Below are positions 1 through 7,174 of a DNA stretch of 56,536 nucleotides, one piece after another. The notes below the pieces were generated by a model. That model saw only the letters and a list, made by a program, of their open reading frames with translations, ran no database searches and was not told the origin of the DNA. Every line of letters begins with the position of its first letter. The first letter of the stretch is position 1. Source of the stretch: Streptomyces triticagri (GTDB lineage Bacteria; Actinomycetota; Actinomycetes; Streptomycetales; Streptomycetaceae); assembly GCF_003429565.1 (NCBI RefSeq), contig NZ_QUAK01000102.1, forward strand, positions 16,687 through 73,222, written 5' to 3'. The position numbers and the translations under genes were made by a program.

Positions 1-21
1 CGAGGCCGTCCAGGCCAAAAT

Positions 22-184
22 CCAGCCCGTCCGGCGTTTGAGGACGAGGCCGCCAGGCCGATGCCTGGAACCGCAACGGCCCTGGACGGGCCTTGTCCTC
101 AAACGCCGGACGGGCTGAGATTGGCCCTGAACGGGCCTCGTCCTCAAACGCCGGACCGGCTGAAAGATTGGCCCTGAACGGGCC
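22..184. repeat. Cluster of three GC-rich repeats downstream of glyS
   Basis: Three copies of a unit with the core TCCTCAAACGCCGG occur here. Copy A (about 24-49) is inverted relative to copies B (about 91-137) and C (about 136-184). B and C are direct repeats of about 46 bp, each ending in a shared stretch containing TTGGCCCTGAACGGGCC. A and B can pair as a long hairpin. The cluster begins next to the glyS stop, so it may act as a terminator or 3' RNA stabiliser for glyS. Related cores occur at 5.1, 19.9 and 53.3 kb, always at gene 3' ends. Confidence 0.8.
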
Positions 185-189
185 GAGGG

Positions 190-1569
190 CTAACAGCCCA
201 CGAGTCGCTGCGCCAGGTACCCCTCGATCTGGTCGAGAGACACCCGCTCCTGCTTCATCGTGTCCCGCTCACGAACCGTGACCGCATTGTCGTCCAGCGT
301 GTCGAAGTCGACCGTGACACAGAACGGCGTCCCGATCTCGTCCTGGCGCCGGTAACGGCGCCCGATCGCCCCCGCGTCATCGAACTCGATGTTCCAGTTC
401 TGCCGCAGCGCCGTCGCGAGCCCCTTCGCCTTCGGCGACAGCTGCGGGTTGCGGGACAGCGGCAGGACCGCGACCTTGACCGGAGCGAGCCGGTGGTCGA
501 GACGCATCACGGTGCGCTTCTCGAGCACGCCCTTGGCGTTCGGCGCCTCGTCCTCGGTGTACGCGTCGAGCAGGAAGGCGAGCATCGCCCGCCCGACACC
601 GGCCGCCGGCTCGATGACGTACGGGGTCCAGCGCTCGCCGGCCTCCTGGTCGAAGAACGACAGATCCTGGCCGGAGGCCTTCGCGTGCGCGCCCAGGTCG
701 TAGTCCGTGCGGTTGGCGACGCCCTCCAGCTCGCCCCACTCGGAGCCGCCGAAGCGGAAGCGGTACTCGATGTCCGCGGTGCGCTTGGAGTAGTGGGAGA
801 GCTTCTCCTTCGGGTGCTCGAACCAGCGCATGTTCTCCTCACGCAGGCCGAGGCCCGTGTACCAGTTCCAGCGCTGCTCCATCCAGTACTCGTGCCAGGT
901 CTCGTCCTCACCCGGCTTGACGAAGAACTCCATCTCCATCTGCTCGAACTCACGGGTGCGGAAGATGAAGTTGCCCGGCGTGATCTCGTTCCGGAAGGAC
1001 TTGCCCATCTGGGCGATGCCGAACGGCGGCTTCTTGCGCGAAGTCTGCTGGACCTGGGCGAAGTTGGTGAAGATGCCCTGTGCGGTCTCGGGACGCAGGT
1101 ACGCGACCGAGCCGGAGTCCTGGGTCGGGCCGAGGTGCGTGGAGAGCAGGCCGGAGAACTGCTTGGGCTCGGTGAACTGGCCCTTGTTGCCGCAGTTGGG
1201 GCAGTTGACCTCGGCCAGCGACTCGGGCAGCCGGCCGTGCTTGGCCTCGAAGGCCTCCTCCAGGTGGTCGGCCCGGAAGCGCTTGTGGCAGGCCGTGCAC
1301 TCGGTGAGCGGGTCGGTGAAGGTGGCGACGTGACCCGAGGCCACCCAGACCTCGGTCGCCAGGATCACCGAAGAGTCGATACCGACGACGTCCTCACGCG
1401 AGGTGACCATGTAGCGCCACCACTGGCGCTTGAGGTTCTCCTTGAGCTCGACGCCCAGCGGTCCGTAGTCCCAGGCGGCGCGCTGGCCGCCGTAGATCTC
1501 GCTGCAGGGGTATACGAAGCCACGGCGCTTGCTCAGGCTGACGATGGTGTCGATCTTGTCGGCGGCCAC
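190..1569 (-). CDS. glyS: Glycyl-tRNA synthetase (class II, homodimeric type)
   Basis: Charges tRNA-Gly with glycine in the cytosol. The 459-residue protein opens with an N-terminal class II segment containing [14 protein letters not shown], followed by a zinc-like cysteine pair set (CTAC near residue 91 and CPNC near 123). The class II catalytic blocks RPETAQGIF (about 159) and SFRNEITP (about 191) follow, then [14 protein letters not shown]. The C-terminal anticodon-binding domain starts near residue 370. The length is normal for the single-chain alpha2 type. The start is a GTG at 1567-1569 with a weak purine-rich site (GAAGAGAG) before it. It is transcribed divergently from the zinc-uptake operon, 192 bp separating the two starts, and ends against the repeat cluster at the left edge. 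Confidence 0.97.
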   Translation of the reverse strand: MAADKIDTIVSLSKRRGFVYPCSEIYGGQRAAWDYGPLGVELKENLKRQWWRYMVTSREDVVGIDSSVILATEVWVASGHVATFTDPLTECTACHKRFRADHLEEAFEAKHGRLPESLAEVNCPNCGNKGQFTEPKQFSGLLSTHLGPTQDSGSVAYLRPETAQGIFTNFAQVQQTSRKKPPFGIAQMGKSFRNEITPGNFIFRTREFEQMEMEFFVKPGEDETWHEYWMEQRWNWYTGLGLREENMRWFEHPKEKLSHYSKRTADIEYRFRFGGSEWGELEGVANRTDYDLGAHAKASGQDLSFFDQEAGERWTPYVIEPAAGVGRAMLAFLLDAYTEDEAPNAKGVLEKRTVMRLDHRLAPVKVAVLPLSRNPQLSPKAKGLATALRQNWNIEFDDAGAIGRRYRRQDEIGTPFCVTVDFDTLDDNAVTVRERDTMKQERVSLDQIEGYLAQRLVGC

Positions 1570-1724
1570 GGTGCTCTCTTCATTACGGCGGACGATGTTG
1601 AAGTGCGGCGCCCGGCGCCTGTCGTGCCGAGCGGGGACGGACGTCGGGTGGGCGAAGCCTTCAGGTTACCGGCGGCGCCACCCCCGGGATCAAATCGGTC
1701 CCCCTTGGCGCCGATCAGCTCTTG

Positions 1725-1754
1725 TTGACAACCGTTTCCAAAATAGTTGAAAAT
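1725..1754 (+). promoter_or_regulatory. Candidate promoter of the zinc-uptake operon
   Basis: A perfect -35 hexamer TTGACA (1725-1730) is followed after 18 bp by GAAAAT (1749-1754), which keeps the A at position 2 and T at position 6 of a -10 box. Transcription would then start around 1761-1762, exactly at the znuA ATG, giving a leaderless mRNA. No Shine-Dalgarno sequence is visible before that ATG, which fits. Confidence 0.55.
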
Positions 1755-1762
1755 GAGTGTCA
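1748..1762 (+). promoter_or_regulatory. Zur box overlapping the znuA start codon
   Basis: TGAAAATGAGTGTCA matches the actinobacterial Zur consensus TGAAAATGATTTTCA, as I recall it, at 13 of 15 positions. It covers the proposed -10 box, and its last base is the A of the znuA ATG. Zinc-loaded Zur bound here would block transcription directly. The zur gene itself lies 2.9 kb downstream behind the three transporter genes. Confidence 0.75.
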
Positions 1763-2790
1763 TGAACGTACGACGCCTCATACCCACCGCCGCCGTCGCC
1801 GGAATCAGCGCACTCGGCCTGCTCACCGTCTCCGCCTGCTCGGGTGCCGGCGCCGCCGACGGCAAGAGCGGCGACAAGCTCGATGTGGTGGCGTCGTTCT
1901 ATCCGATGCAGTACCTCGCCGAGACGATCGGCGGCAAGCACGTCGACGTACAGACCCTCACCAAGCCCGGCGTGGAGCCCCACGACCTGGAGATATCCCC
2001 GCAGCAGACCGGCATGCTCGGCGAGTCCGACGTCGTGCTGTATCTGAAGGGCCTGCAGCCCGCCGTGGACGAGGCGGTCGAGCAGTCCGGTGCGAAGCAC
2101 CCGGTCGACGCGGCGGAGCTCACCTCCCTGGAGAAGCACGGCCCCGGCGACGGGCACGACCACGGCGAAGAGGGCCACGAGGGCGAGGCGGACCACGGAG
2201 ACGACGAGGACGCAGACGCAGACGCCCACGAGGGCGAGGAGCACGACCACGACCACGGCGACGAGAACGCCGCCGACCCGCACGTGTGGCTCGACCCCGT
2301 GAAGTACGGCGAGATCGCCGAGGGCGTCGGCAAGGCGCTCGGCAAGGCCGACCCGGACAACGCCTCGTACTACGAGAAGAACGCCGAGAAGCTCACCGAC
2401 CGACTCGGCACCCTGGACCAGGAGTTCAAGGACGGCCTGAAGAACACCCGGACGAAGACCTTCATCACCACACACACCGCGTTCAGCTATCTCGCCGAGC
2501 GCTACGGCCTCGAGCAGGTGGGCATCGCCGGGGTCGACCCCGAGTCCGAGCCGAGCCCCGCGCGGATGAAGGAGCTCCAGAAGATCGCCCGCGAGGACAA
2601 GGTCTCCACGATCTTCTTCGAGACCCTCGCCAGCGACCGCACCGCGAAGACCCTCGCCTCCGACACCGGTCTGAAGACCGATGTGCTCGACCCGATCGAG
2701 GGGATCAACGACCAGTCGCGCGGCGACGACTACTTCGGTGTGATGCGGGCCAATCTGAGCGCGCTCGAGAAGTCCCTGGGCGCCAAGTGA
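1762..2790 (+). CDS. znuA: Zinc ABC transporter substrate-binding lipoprotein
   Basis: Captures zinc outside the membrane and delivers it to the ZnuBC importer. The 342-residue product has a lipoprotein signal (MNVRR, hydrophobic core, VSAC with the lipidated Cys at 26). Cluster A-1 metal ligands are visible in EPHDLE (His74) and PHVWLDP (His174), with a further site in TTHTAFSYLAERYG and an acidic ligand in FFETLAS. Residues about 126-170 form a His/Asp/Glu-rich loop, typical of zinc-specific binding proteins and thought to act as a zinc chaperone. The ATG at 1762 is preferred over TTG 1747 or ATG 1753 because it gives a normal signal peptide and falls at the predicted transcription start. 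First gene of the znuA-znuC-znuB set. Confidence 0.95.
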   Translation: MNVRRLIPTAAVAGISALGLLTVSACSGAGAADGKSGDKLDVVASFYPMQYLAETIGGKHVDVQTLTKPGVEPHDLEISPQQTGMLGESDVVLYLKGLQPAVDEAVEQSGAKHPVDAAELTSLEKHGPGDGHDHGEEGHEGEADHGDDEDADADAHEGEEHDHDHGDENAADPHVWLDPVKYGEIAEGVGKALGKADPDNASYYEKNAEKLTDRLGTLDQEFKDGLKNTRTKTFITTHTAFSYLAERYGLEQVGIAGVDPESEPSPARMKELQKIAREDKVSTIFFETLASDRTAKTLASDTGLKTDVLDPIEGINDQSRGDDYFGVMRANLSALEKSLGAK

Positions 2791-2831
2791 GCCACTCCCC
2801 CGGGGCGCGCCCGGCCACGAAAGGTGCACCG

Positions 2832-3614
2832 ATGCCCGCAGCGGACGAACCGCAGCCCGTACTCGCCCTGTCCGGTGCGCGGGCAACGCTCGGCTCGCGG
2901 CCGGTGCTGCGCGGCATCGATCTGGCGGTCGCCCGCGGCGAGGTCGTGGCGCTGCTCGGCGCGAACGGCTCGGGCAAGTCCACCGCGGTACGGGCCGCGG
3001 TCGGCCAAGTGCCGCTGACGGACGGGTCGGTGGAGCTGTTCGGCACCCCGCTGCGGCGCTACCGCGACTGGGCGCGCGTCGGGTACGTACCGCAGCGCAC
3101 GACGGCCGCGTCCGGTGTGCCCGCGACGGTGCGCGAGGTGGTCTCGGCGGGCCGCCTCTCCCGTACCCGACTGCGGCTGCCCGGCAAGGCGGACCGGCGG
3201 GCGGTGGACCGTGCGCTCGAGCTCGTCGGCATGGCGGACCGGGCGGGCGACTCGGTCAACGCACTCTCCGGCGGACAGCACCAGCGCGTCCTGATCGCCC
3301 GCGCGCTCGCCGGCGAACCCGAACTCCTGATCATGGACGAGCCGATGGCGGGGGTGGACCTGGCCAGCCAGGAGGTGCTGGCCGGCACGCTGCGCGAGCA
3401 GGTCGCGGCCGGCACCTCGGTGCTGCTCGTGCTGCACGAACTCGGGCCGCTCGAGCCGCTGATCGACCGCGCGGTGGTGCTGCGCGACGGCTGTGTGACG
3501 CACGACGGACCGCCCCCGGAGGCGGTCGGCCAGCACGCGCTGCCCGGCCACGACCACGTACATCCGCATGCGCCCGAAGGCGCCGAACCGATCCGGACGG
3601 GGCTGCTGACCTGA
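2832..3614 (+). CDS. znuC: Zinc ABC transporter ATP-binding protein
   Basis: ATPase subunit powering zinc import with the ZnuB permease. The 260-residue protein has a Walker A GANGSGKST, a signature LSGGQHQRV, a Walker B LLIMDEP and the H-loop His in VLHELG. The C-terminal tail is His-rich (HALPGHDHVHPHAPEG), which may bind metal. The ATG at 2832 is chosen because it places Walker A at the usual depth and follows an AAAGGTG ribosome-binding site; the open frame upstream is a shadow of znuA. Its TGA overlaps the ATG of znuB by one base, so the two are translationally coupled. Confidence 0.95.
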   Translation: MPAADEPQPVLALSGARATLGSRPVLRGIDLAVARGEVVALLGANGSGKSTAVRAAVGQVPLTDGSVELFGTPLRRYRDWARVGYVPQRTTAASGVPATVREVVSAGRLSRTRLRLPGKADRRAVDRALELVGMADRAGDSVNALSGGQHQRVLIARALAGEPELLIMDEPMAGVDLASQEVLAGTLREQVAAGTSVLLVLHELGPLEPLIDRAVVLRDGCVTHDGPPPEAVGQHALPGHDHVHPHAPEGAEPIRTGLLT

Positions 3615-4510
3615 TGGAGATCCTCGACTACGCCTTCATGCAGCGGGCCCTGATCGCCGCGCTGCTTGTCGGTGTCACGGCTCCGGCGATCGGCACGTAT
3701 CTGGTGCAGCGGCGGCAGGCGATCATGGGCGACGGTATCGGCCATGTGGCGATGACCGGTGTCGCGCTCGGGTTCCTGATGAACGCGAGCCCGGTGTGGA
3801 TGGCGACGCTCGTCGCCGTGGTCGGCTCGGTGGGCATGGAGCTGATCCGCTCCCGCGGGAAGACCAGCGGGGACATCGCGCTCGCCATGCTCTTCTACGG
3901 CGGTATGGCCGGCGGCGTGATGATCATCAACCTGGCGCCGAACGGCTCGACGGCCAATCTCACCAGCTACCTCTTCGGTTCGATCACCACGGTGGCTCCC
4001 GAGGACGTCACGGCGATCTGTGTGCTCGCCGCATTCGTGATCGCGATCACGGTGGGGCTCAGGCGGCAGCTGTTCGCCGTCTGCCAGGACGAGGAGTTCG
4101 CCCGGGTGACCGGGCTTCCGGTGCGGCTGCTCAATCTGCTGATCGCCGTCACCGCTGCGGTCACGGTGACCGTGGCGATGCGGATCGTCGGACTGCTCCT
4201 TGTCAGCGCGATGATGGTGATCCCGGTGGCGGCCGCCCAGCGGGTGACCCGCGGATTCGCGGCGACGCTCGGGCTCGCGATGGCGATCGGTGTCGCGGTC
4301 TCGGTGGCCGGCACGGTCACCACCTACTACGTGGACGCCCCTTCGGGTGCCGCGATCGTCCTGCTGTCCATCGGTGTGTTCCTGGTCCTCGCGGCCGTCG
4401 CCACGCCGCTGGCCCGGCGGCGGGCGCGGGACGCGGCGGCGTCCGGACCGGACCCGGACAGCTGTCCGCTGCCGCCCGCGCGGAGCACGGCGGACGACGT
4501 ACGGGTCTGA
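3614..4510 (+). CDS. znuB: Zinc ABC transporter permease
   Basis: Integral membrane permease of the ABC-3 family, forming the zinc channel with ZnuC. The 298 residues contain about eight hydrophobic helices. The family landmark VQRRQAIMGDGIGHVAMTGV lies near residues 28-47 and LLLVSAMMVIPVAAAQ near 195-210. It ends in a short charged Arg/Asp-rich cytoplasmic tail. The start overlaps the znuC stop. A 122-bp gap separates it from zur, so zur may have its own promoter. Confidence 0.93.
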   Translation: MEILDYAFMQRALIAALLVGVTAPAIGTYLVQRRQAIMGDGIGHVAMTGVALGFLMNASPVWMATLVAVVGSVGMELIRSRGKTSGDIALAMLFYGGMAGGVMIINLAPNGSTANLTSYLFGSITTVAPEDVTAICVLAAFVIAITVGLRRQLFAVCQDEEFARVTGLPVRLLNLLIAVTAAVTVTVAMRIVGLLLVSAMMVIPVAAAQRVTRGFAATLGLAMAIGVAVSVAGTVTTYYVDAPSGAAIVLLSIGVFLVLAAVATPLARRRARDAAASGPDPDSCPLPPARSTADDVRV

Positions 4511-4632
4511 GCCACACCGGTTGCATCCGGTCGGTTCCGCGCGGTGAACTGAGGCATGCCTAACACGCAGCCCCGGGTCGCCGGGCGACCTGGCACAATG
4601 ACCGGTCAGCATCAGGTGAGGAGGCGACGACG

Positions 4633-5037
4633 GTGACAACCGCAGGACCACCCGTACGCGGACGCTCGACCCGGCAGCGGGCCGCGGTGGCGGCGGCGCT
4701 CGACGAGGTGGACGAGTTCCGCAGCGCACAGGACCTGCACGACATGCTCAAGCACCGCGGTGACTCGGTCGGTCTGACGACCGTCTACCGCACGCTGCAG
4801 TCGCTCGCGGATGCGGGTGAGGTCGATGTGCTGCGCACCCATGACGGGGAGTCCGTCTATCGGCGCTGCTCGACCGGTGAGCACCACCATCACCTCGTGT
4901 GCCGGGTGTGCGGGAAGGCCGTCGAGGTCGAAGGGCCTGCGGTGGAGAAGTGGGCGGAGTCCGTCGCGGCGGAACACGGCTACGTGAACGTAGCGCACAC
5001 CGTGGAGATTTTCGGCACGTGTGCGGACTGCGCGTGA
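4633..5037 (+). CDS. zur: Zinc uptake regulator, Fur family
   Basis: Zinc-responsive repressor expected to bind the box at 1748-1762 and shut off the transporter upstream when zinc is plentiful. The 134-residue protein has an N-terminal winged helix (GLTTVYRTLQSLADAGEV, about 47-64) and a C-terminal metal-binding and dimer domain. That domain carries HHHH (84-87), a structural zinc pair CRVC (90 and 93) and a second pair CADC (130 and 133). Cys79, His115 and His122 are likely further ligands. The start is GTG 4633, preceded by GTGAGGAGG at suitable spacing. Its position next to znuABC and the Zur box make Zur more likely than Fur or Nur. Confidence 0.95.
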   Translation: MTTAGPPVRGRSTRQRAAVAAALDEVDEFRSAQDLHDMLKHRGDSVGLTTVYRTLQSLADAGEVDVLRTHDGESVYRRCSTGEHHHHLVCRVCGKAVEVEGPAVEKWAESVAAEHGYVNVAHTVEIFGTCADCA

Positions 5038-5050
5038 TCCGGCGTTTGTT

Positions 5051-5163
5051 CCCCAGCCCGCCCCTTCCCGAATCTCCTCAATCGCCGGAGGGGCTCCAAT
5101 GGAGCCCCTCCGGCGATTGAGGAGGCCCGTCCGGCAGGACTTTCGGGAAGGGGCGGGGTGGGG
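5051..5163. repeat. Compound inverted repeat between zur and uppS
   Basis: Two nested inverted repeats: outer arms 5051-5072 and 5142-5163 (containing CGCCCCTTCCCGAA / TTCGGGAAGGGGCG) and inner arms 5075-5097 and 5101-5123 (containing TCCTCAATCGCCGG / CCGGCGATTGAGGA). The inner loop is only about 3 nt, so RNA from either strand would form a strong hairpin. It fills nearly the whole gap between two convergent genes and probably serves as a bidirectional terminator. Same family as the repeats at 19.9 and 53.3 kb. Confidence 0.85.
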
Positions 5164-5166
5164 TGA

Positions 5167-5982
5167 TCACTCCCCGCCGGAGAGCGGAGGCGGGGCCGCG
5201 CCGAAGCGGCGGTCTCGGGAAGCGTATTCGACGCACGCGCGCCACAGGTCGCGGCGGTCGAAGTCCGGCCACAGGACGTCCTGGAAGACCATCTCGGCGT
5301 AACTGGACTGCCAGATGAGGTAGTTGGACGTGCGCTGCTCCCCGCTGGGACGGAGGAAGAGGTCGACGTCCGGCATGTCCGGGTAGTACAGATACTTCTG
5401 GATCGTCTTCTCGCCGACCTTCGACGGATCGAGCCGCCCCACGGCCACGTCCTCGGCCATCCGCCGCGCCGCGTCGGCAAGCTCCGCCCGCCCGCCGTAG
5501 TTGACGCAGAAGTACAGCGTCATCGCGTCGTTCTTCGTCGTCTGCTCCTGGGCGACCTGGAGCTCCTGGACGACCGACTTCCACAGCTTGGGCATCCGGC
5601 CGACCCAGCGGATCCGGATGCCGAGCTCGTCCATCTCGTCGCGCCGGCGCCGGATCACATCGCGGTTGAAGTTCATCAGGAAGCGGACCTCTTCGGGCGA
5701 GCGCTTCCAGTTCTCGGTGGAGAAGGCGTACAGGGAGAGGTTCTTGACGCCCATCTCCAGGCAGCCCTTGAGCACGTCCAGTACGACACCCTCGCCGACC
5801 TTGTGACCCTCGGTGCGCGGCAGTCCGCGCTCCTTGGCCCAGCGGCCGTTGCCGTCCATGACGACGGCCACGTGGTTCGGCACGAGCTCCGAGGGGAGCT
5901 GGGGCGGCCGTGCGCCGGAGGGGTGCGGGTCGGGGGTCTTGTAGTCGCGACGCCCGCGTCCCAGAATCCCGCGTACTGCCAT
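5167..5982 (-). CDS. uppS: Isoprenyl (undecaprenyl) diphosphate synthase
   Basis: cis-Prenyltransferase that extends an allylic diphosphate with isopentenyl diphosphate to make the C50-C55 carrier lipid for cell-wall synthesis. The 271-residue protein carries the diagnostic blocks [17 protein letters not shown] (catalytic Asp), [15 protein letters not shown] and the C-terminal [20 protein letters not shown]. The start at 5982 gives [15 protein letters not shown]; the upstream open frame lies inside recO and is not conserved-looking. It follows recO by 32 bp, so recO-uppS is probably one operon. Streptomycetes usually carry more than one such synthase, so the exact chain length is not settled. 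Confidence 0.95.
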   Translation of the reverse strand: MAVRGILGRGRRDYKTPDPHPSGARPPQLPSELVPNHVAVVMDGNGRWAKERGLPRTEGHKVGEGVVLDVLKGCLEMGVKNLSLYAFSTENWKRSPEEVRFLMNFNRDVIRRRRDEMDELGIRIRWVGRMPKLWKSVVQELQVAQEQTTKNDAMTLYFCVNYGGRAELADAARRMAEDVAVGRLDPSKVGEKTIQKYLYYPDMPDVDLFLRPSGEQRTSNYLIWQSSYAEMVFQDVLWPDFDRRDLWRACVEYASRDRRFGAAPPPLSGGE

Positions 5983-6014
5983 GTGGTTTCTCGCTCCCAG
6001 GTGCTGGATGGTCG

Positions 6015-6803
6015 TTACTGCTTGCTGTCGGCCCGCTCGGGCCGTTCCGGCCGTTCGGCCTTCTCCACGTAGCGCAGCGAGCGCAGACCGCGCTCCAGGT
6101 GCCAGTGCAGATACGCCGACACCAGGCCGCTGCCCTCCCGGACGTGCCGCGCCTCGCACGCGTCGGCCGTCTCCCAGTCCCCGGTGAGCAGCGCACCGAG
6201 CAGGGCGACGGCCTCCGCAGAGGGTACGACGCTTCCCGGTACGCGGCACTCCTGGCAGATCACACCGCCCGCGGCGACGGAGAAGAAGCGGTTGGGGCCG
6301 GGCATACCGCACTTGGCGCAGCTGCCGAAGCTGGGCGCGTAGCCGTTGACCGCGAGGGAGCGGAGCAGGAAGGCGTCGAGGACGAGGTGCGGGGCGTGCT
6401 CGCCGCGGGCGAGCGTGCGCAGTCCGCCGACCAGGAGCAGATACTGCTGCACGGCCGGCTCGCCCTCGTGGTCGGTGAAGCGCTCGGCGGTCTCCAGCAT
6501 CGCGGTACCCGCGGTGTAGCGGGCGTAGTCGGCGACGATGCCGCCACCGTACGGAGCGATGGTCTCACTCTGGGTGCACAACGGCAGTCCGCGGCCGATC
6601 AGTTCACTGCCGCGCGCGAAGAACTGCACATCGACGTGGCTGAACGGCTCGAGTCGTGCGCCGAACTTCGACTTGGTGCGGCGCACACCCCGTGCGACGG
6701 CGCGCACCCGGCCGTGGCCGCGGGTCAGCAGCGTGATGATGCGGTCGGCCTCACCCAGCTTCTGCGTCCGCAGCACGATGCCGTCGTCCCGGAACAGACT
6801 CAT
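6015..6803 (-). CDS. recO: DNA repair protein RecO
   Basis: Recombination mediator that helps load RecA on gapped DNA in the RecFOR pathway. The 262-residue protein starts [22 protein letters not shown], the N-terminal OB fold of RecO, and has [23 protein letters not shown] four-Cys zinc knuckle (CAKCG ... CQEC) lies near residues 150-175. The C-terminus is charged ([16 protein letters not shown]). ATG 6803 is chosen over an upstream ATG that would translate into the palindromic element. The left end of that element lies only 38 bp before the start codon, so the recO promoter must lie in or beyond the element. Confidence 0.93.
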   Translation of the reverse strand: MSLFRDDGIVLRTQKLGEADRIITLLTRGHGRVRAVARGVRRTKSKFGARLEPFSHVDVQFFARGSELIGRGLPLCTQSETIAPYGGGIVADYARYTAGTAMLETAERFTDHEGEPAVQQYLLLVGGLRTLARGEHAPHLVLDAFLLRSLAVNGYAPSFGSCAKCGMPGPNRFFSVAAGGVICQECRVPGSVVPSAEAVALLGALLTGDWETADACEARHVREGSGLVSAYLHWHLERGLRSLRYVEKAERPERPERADSKQ

Positions 6804-6840
6804 GGCCCCATTGTCGCGCGCCGCACGGGCCGGCCGATGG

Positions 6841-7020
6841 CCAGGGCCTGTCTTCACATTCCCGCCGTCGCCCGGAGGGCGGCCCCGCGGCGTCTGGTGC
6901 GTGCTCTCGCCGTGCCGGCCGGAAGCACTCGTACTGGACCGTACTTGGGCTTTCGGCCGGTGCGGCGAGAGTACGTGCCAGGCGTCGCGGGGCAGGCGGG
7001 AATGTGAAGACAGGCCCTGG
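6841..7020. repeat. 180-bp palindromic element (MITE-like)
   Basis: The outer 26 bp at 6841-6866 and 6995-7020 are perfect inverted repeats (left arm begins CCAGGGCCTGTCTTCACATT). The inner parts also pair imperfectly: GCGTGCTCTCGCCG on the left against CGGCGAGAGTACG on the right, centred near 6937. The left arm carries about 14 extra bases after the perfect repeat. No protein is encoded and I see no clear target-site duplication. It fills most of the 371-bp gap between recO and the upstream gene. Confidence 0.8.
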
Positions 7021-7046
7021 GGCCGGAACCCGGTCCACGCTGCGTC

Positions 7047-7064
7047 TTTCGGCCACGGCCGAAA
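7047..7064. terminator. Small perfect dyad
   Basis: TTTCGGCC-AC-GGCCGAAA is a perfect 8-2-8 dyad about 110 bp downstream of the stop of the HTH-glycosidase gene. It could be a terminator for that gene or a protein-binding site. There is no T tract, as is usual in streptomycetes. Confidence 0.4.
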
Positions 7065-7174
7065 CAGGTGGCCGCGTCCTGTGCGGGGCGGGATCCTTGG
7101 CGTTCCGGATGTCCGGCCCTCTTCAGGCGGGGGCCGGGCGTTCGCGTGCGCGGGGCCCGCTGCCGGAGGCGGGA

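Noticed and set aside
493..1728. Plus-strand open frame opposite glyS
   Set aside because: glyS has class II synthetase motifs on the other strand; the plus-strand translation has none.
2090..2302. Thr/Arg-rich small open frame and a coding repeat in the znuA His-rich region
   Set aside because: The repeated GAC/CAC/GAG codons encode the zinc-binding loop of ZnuA; the other frames just mirror it.
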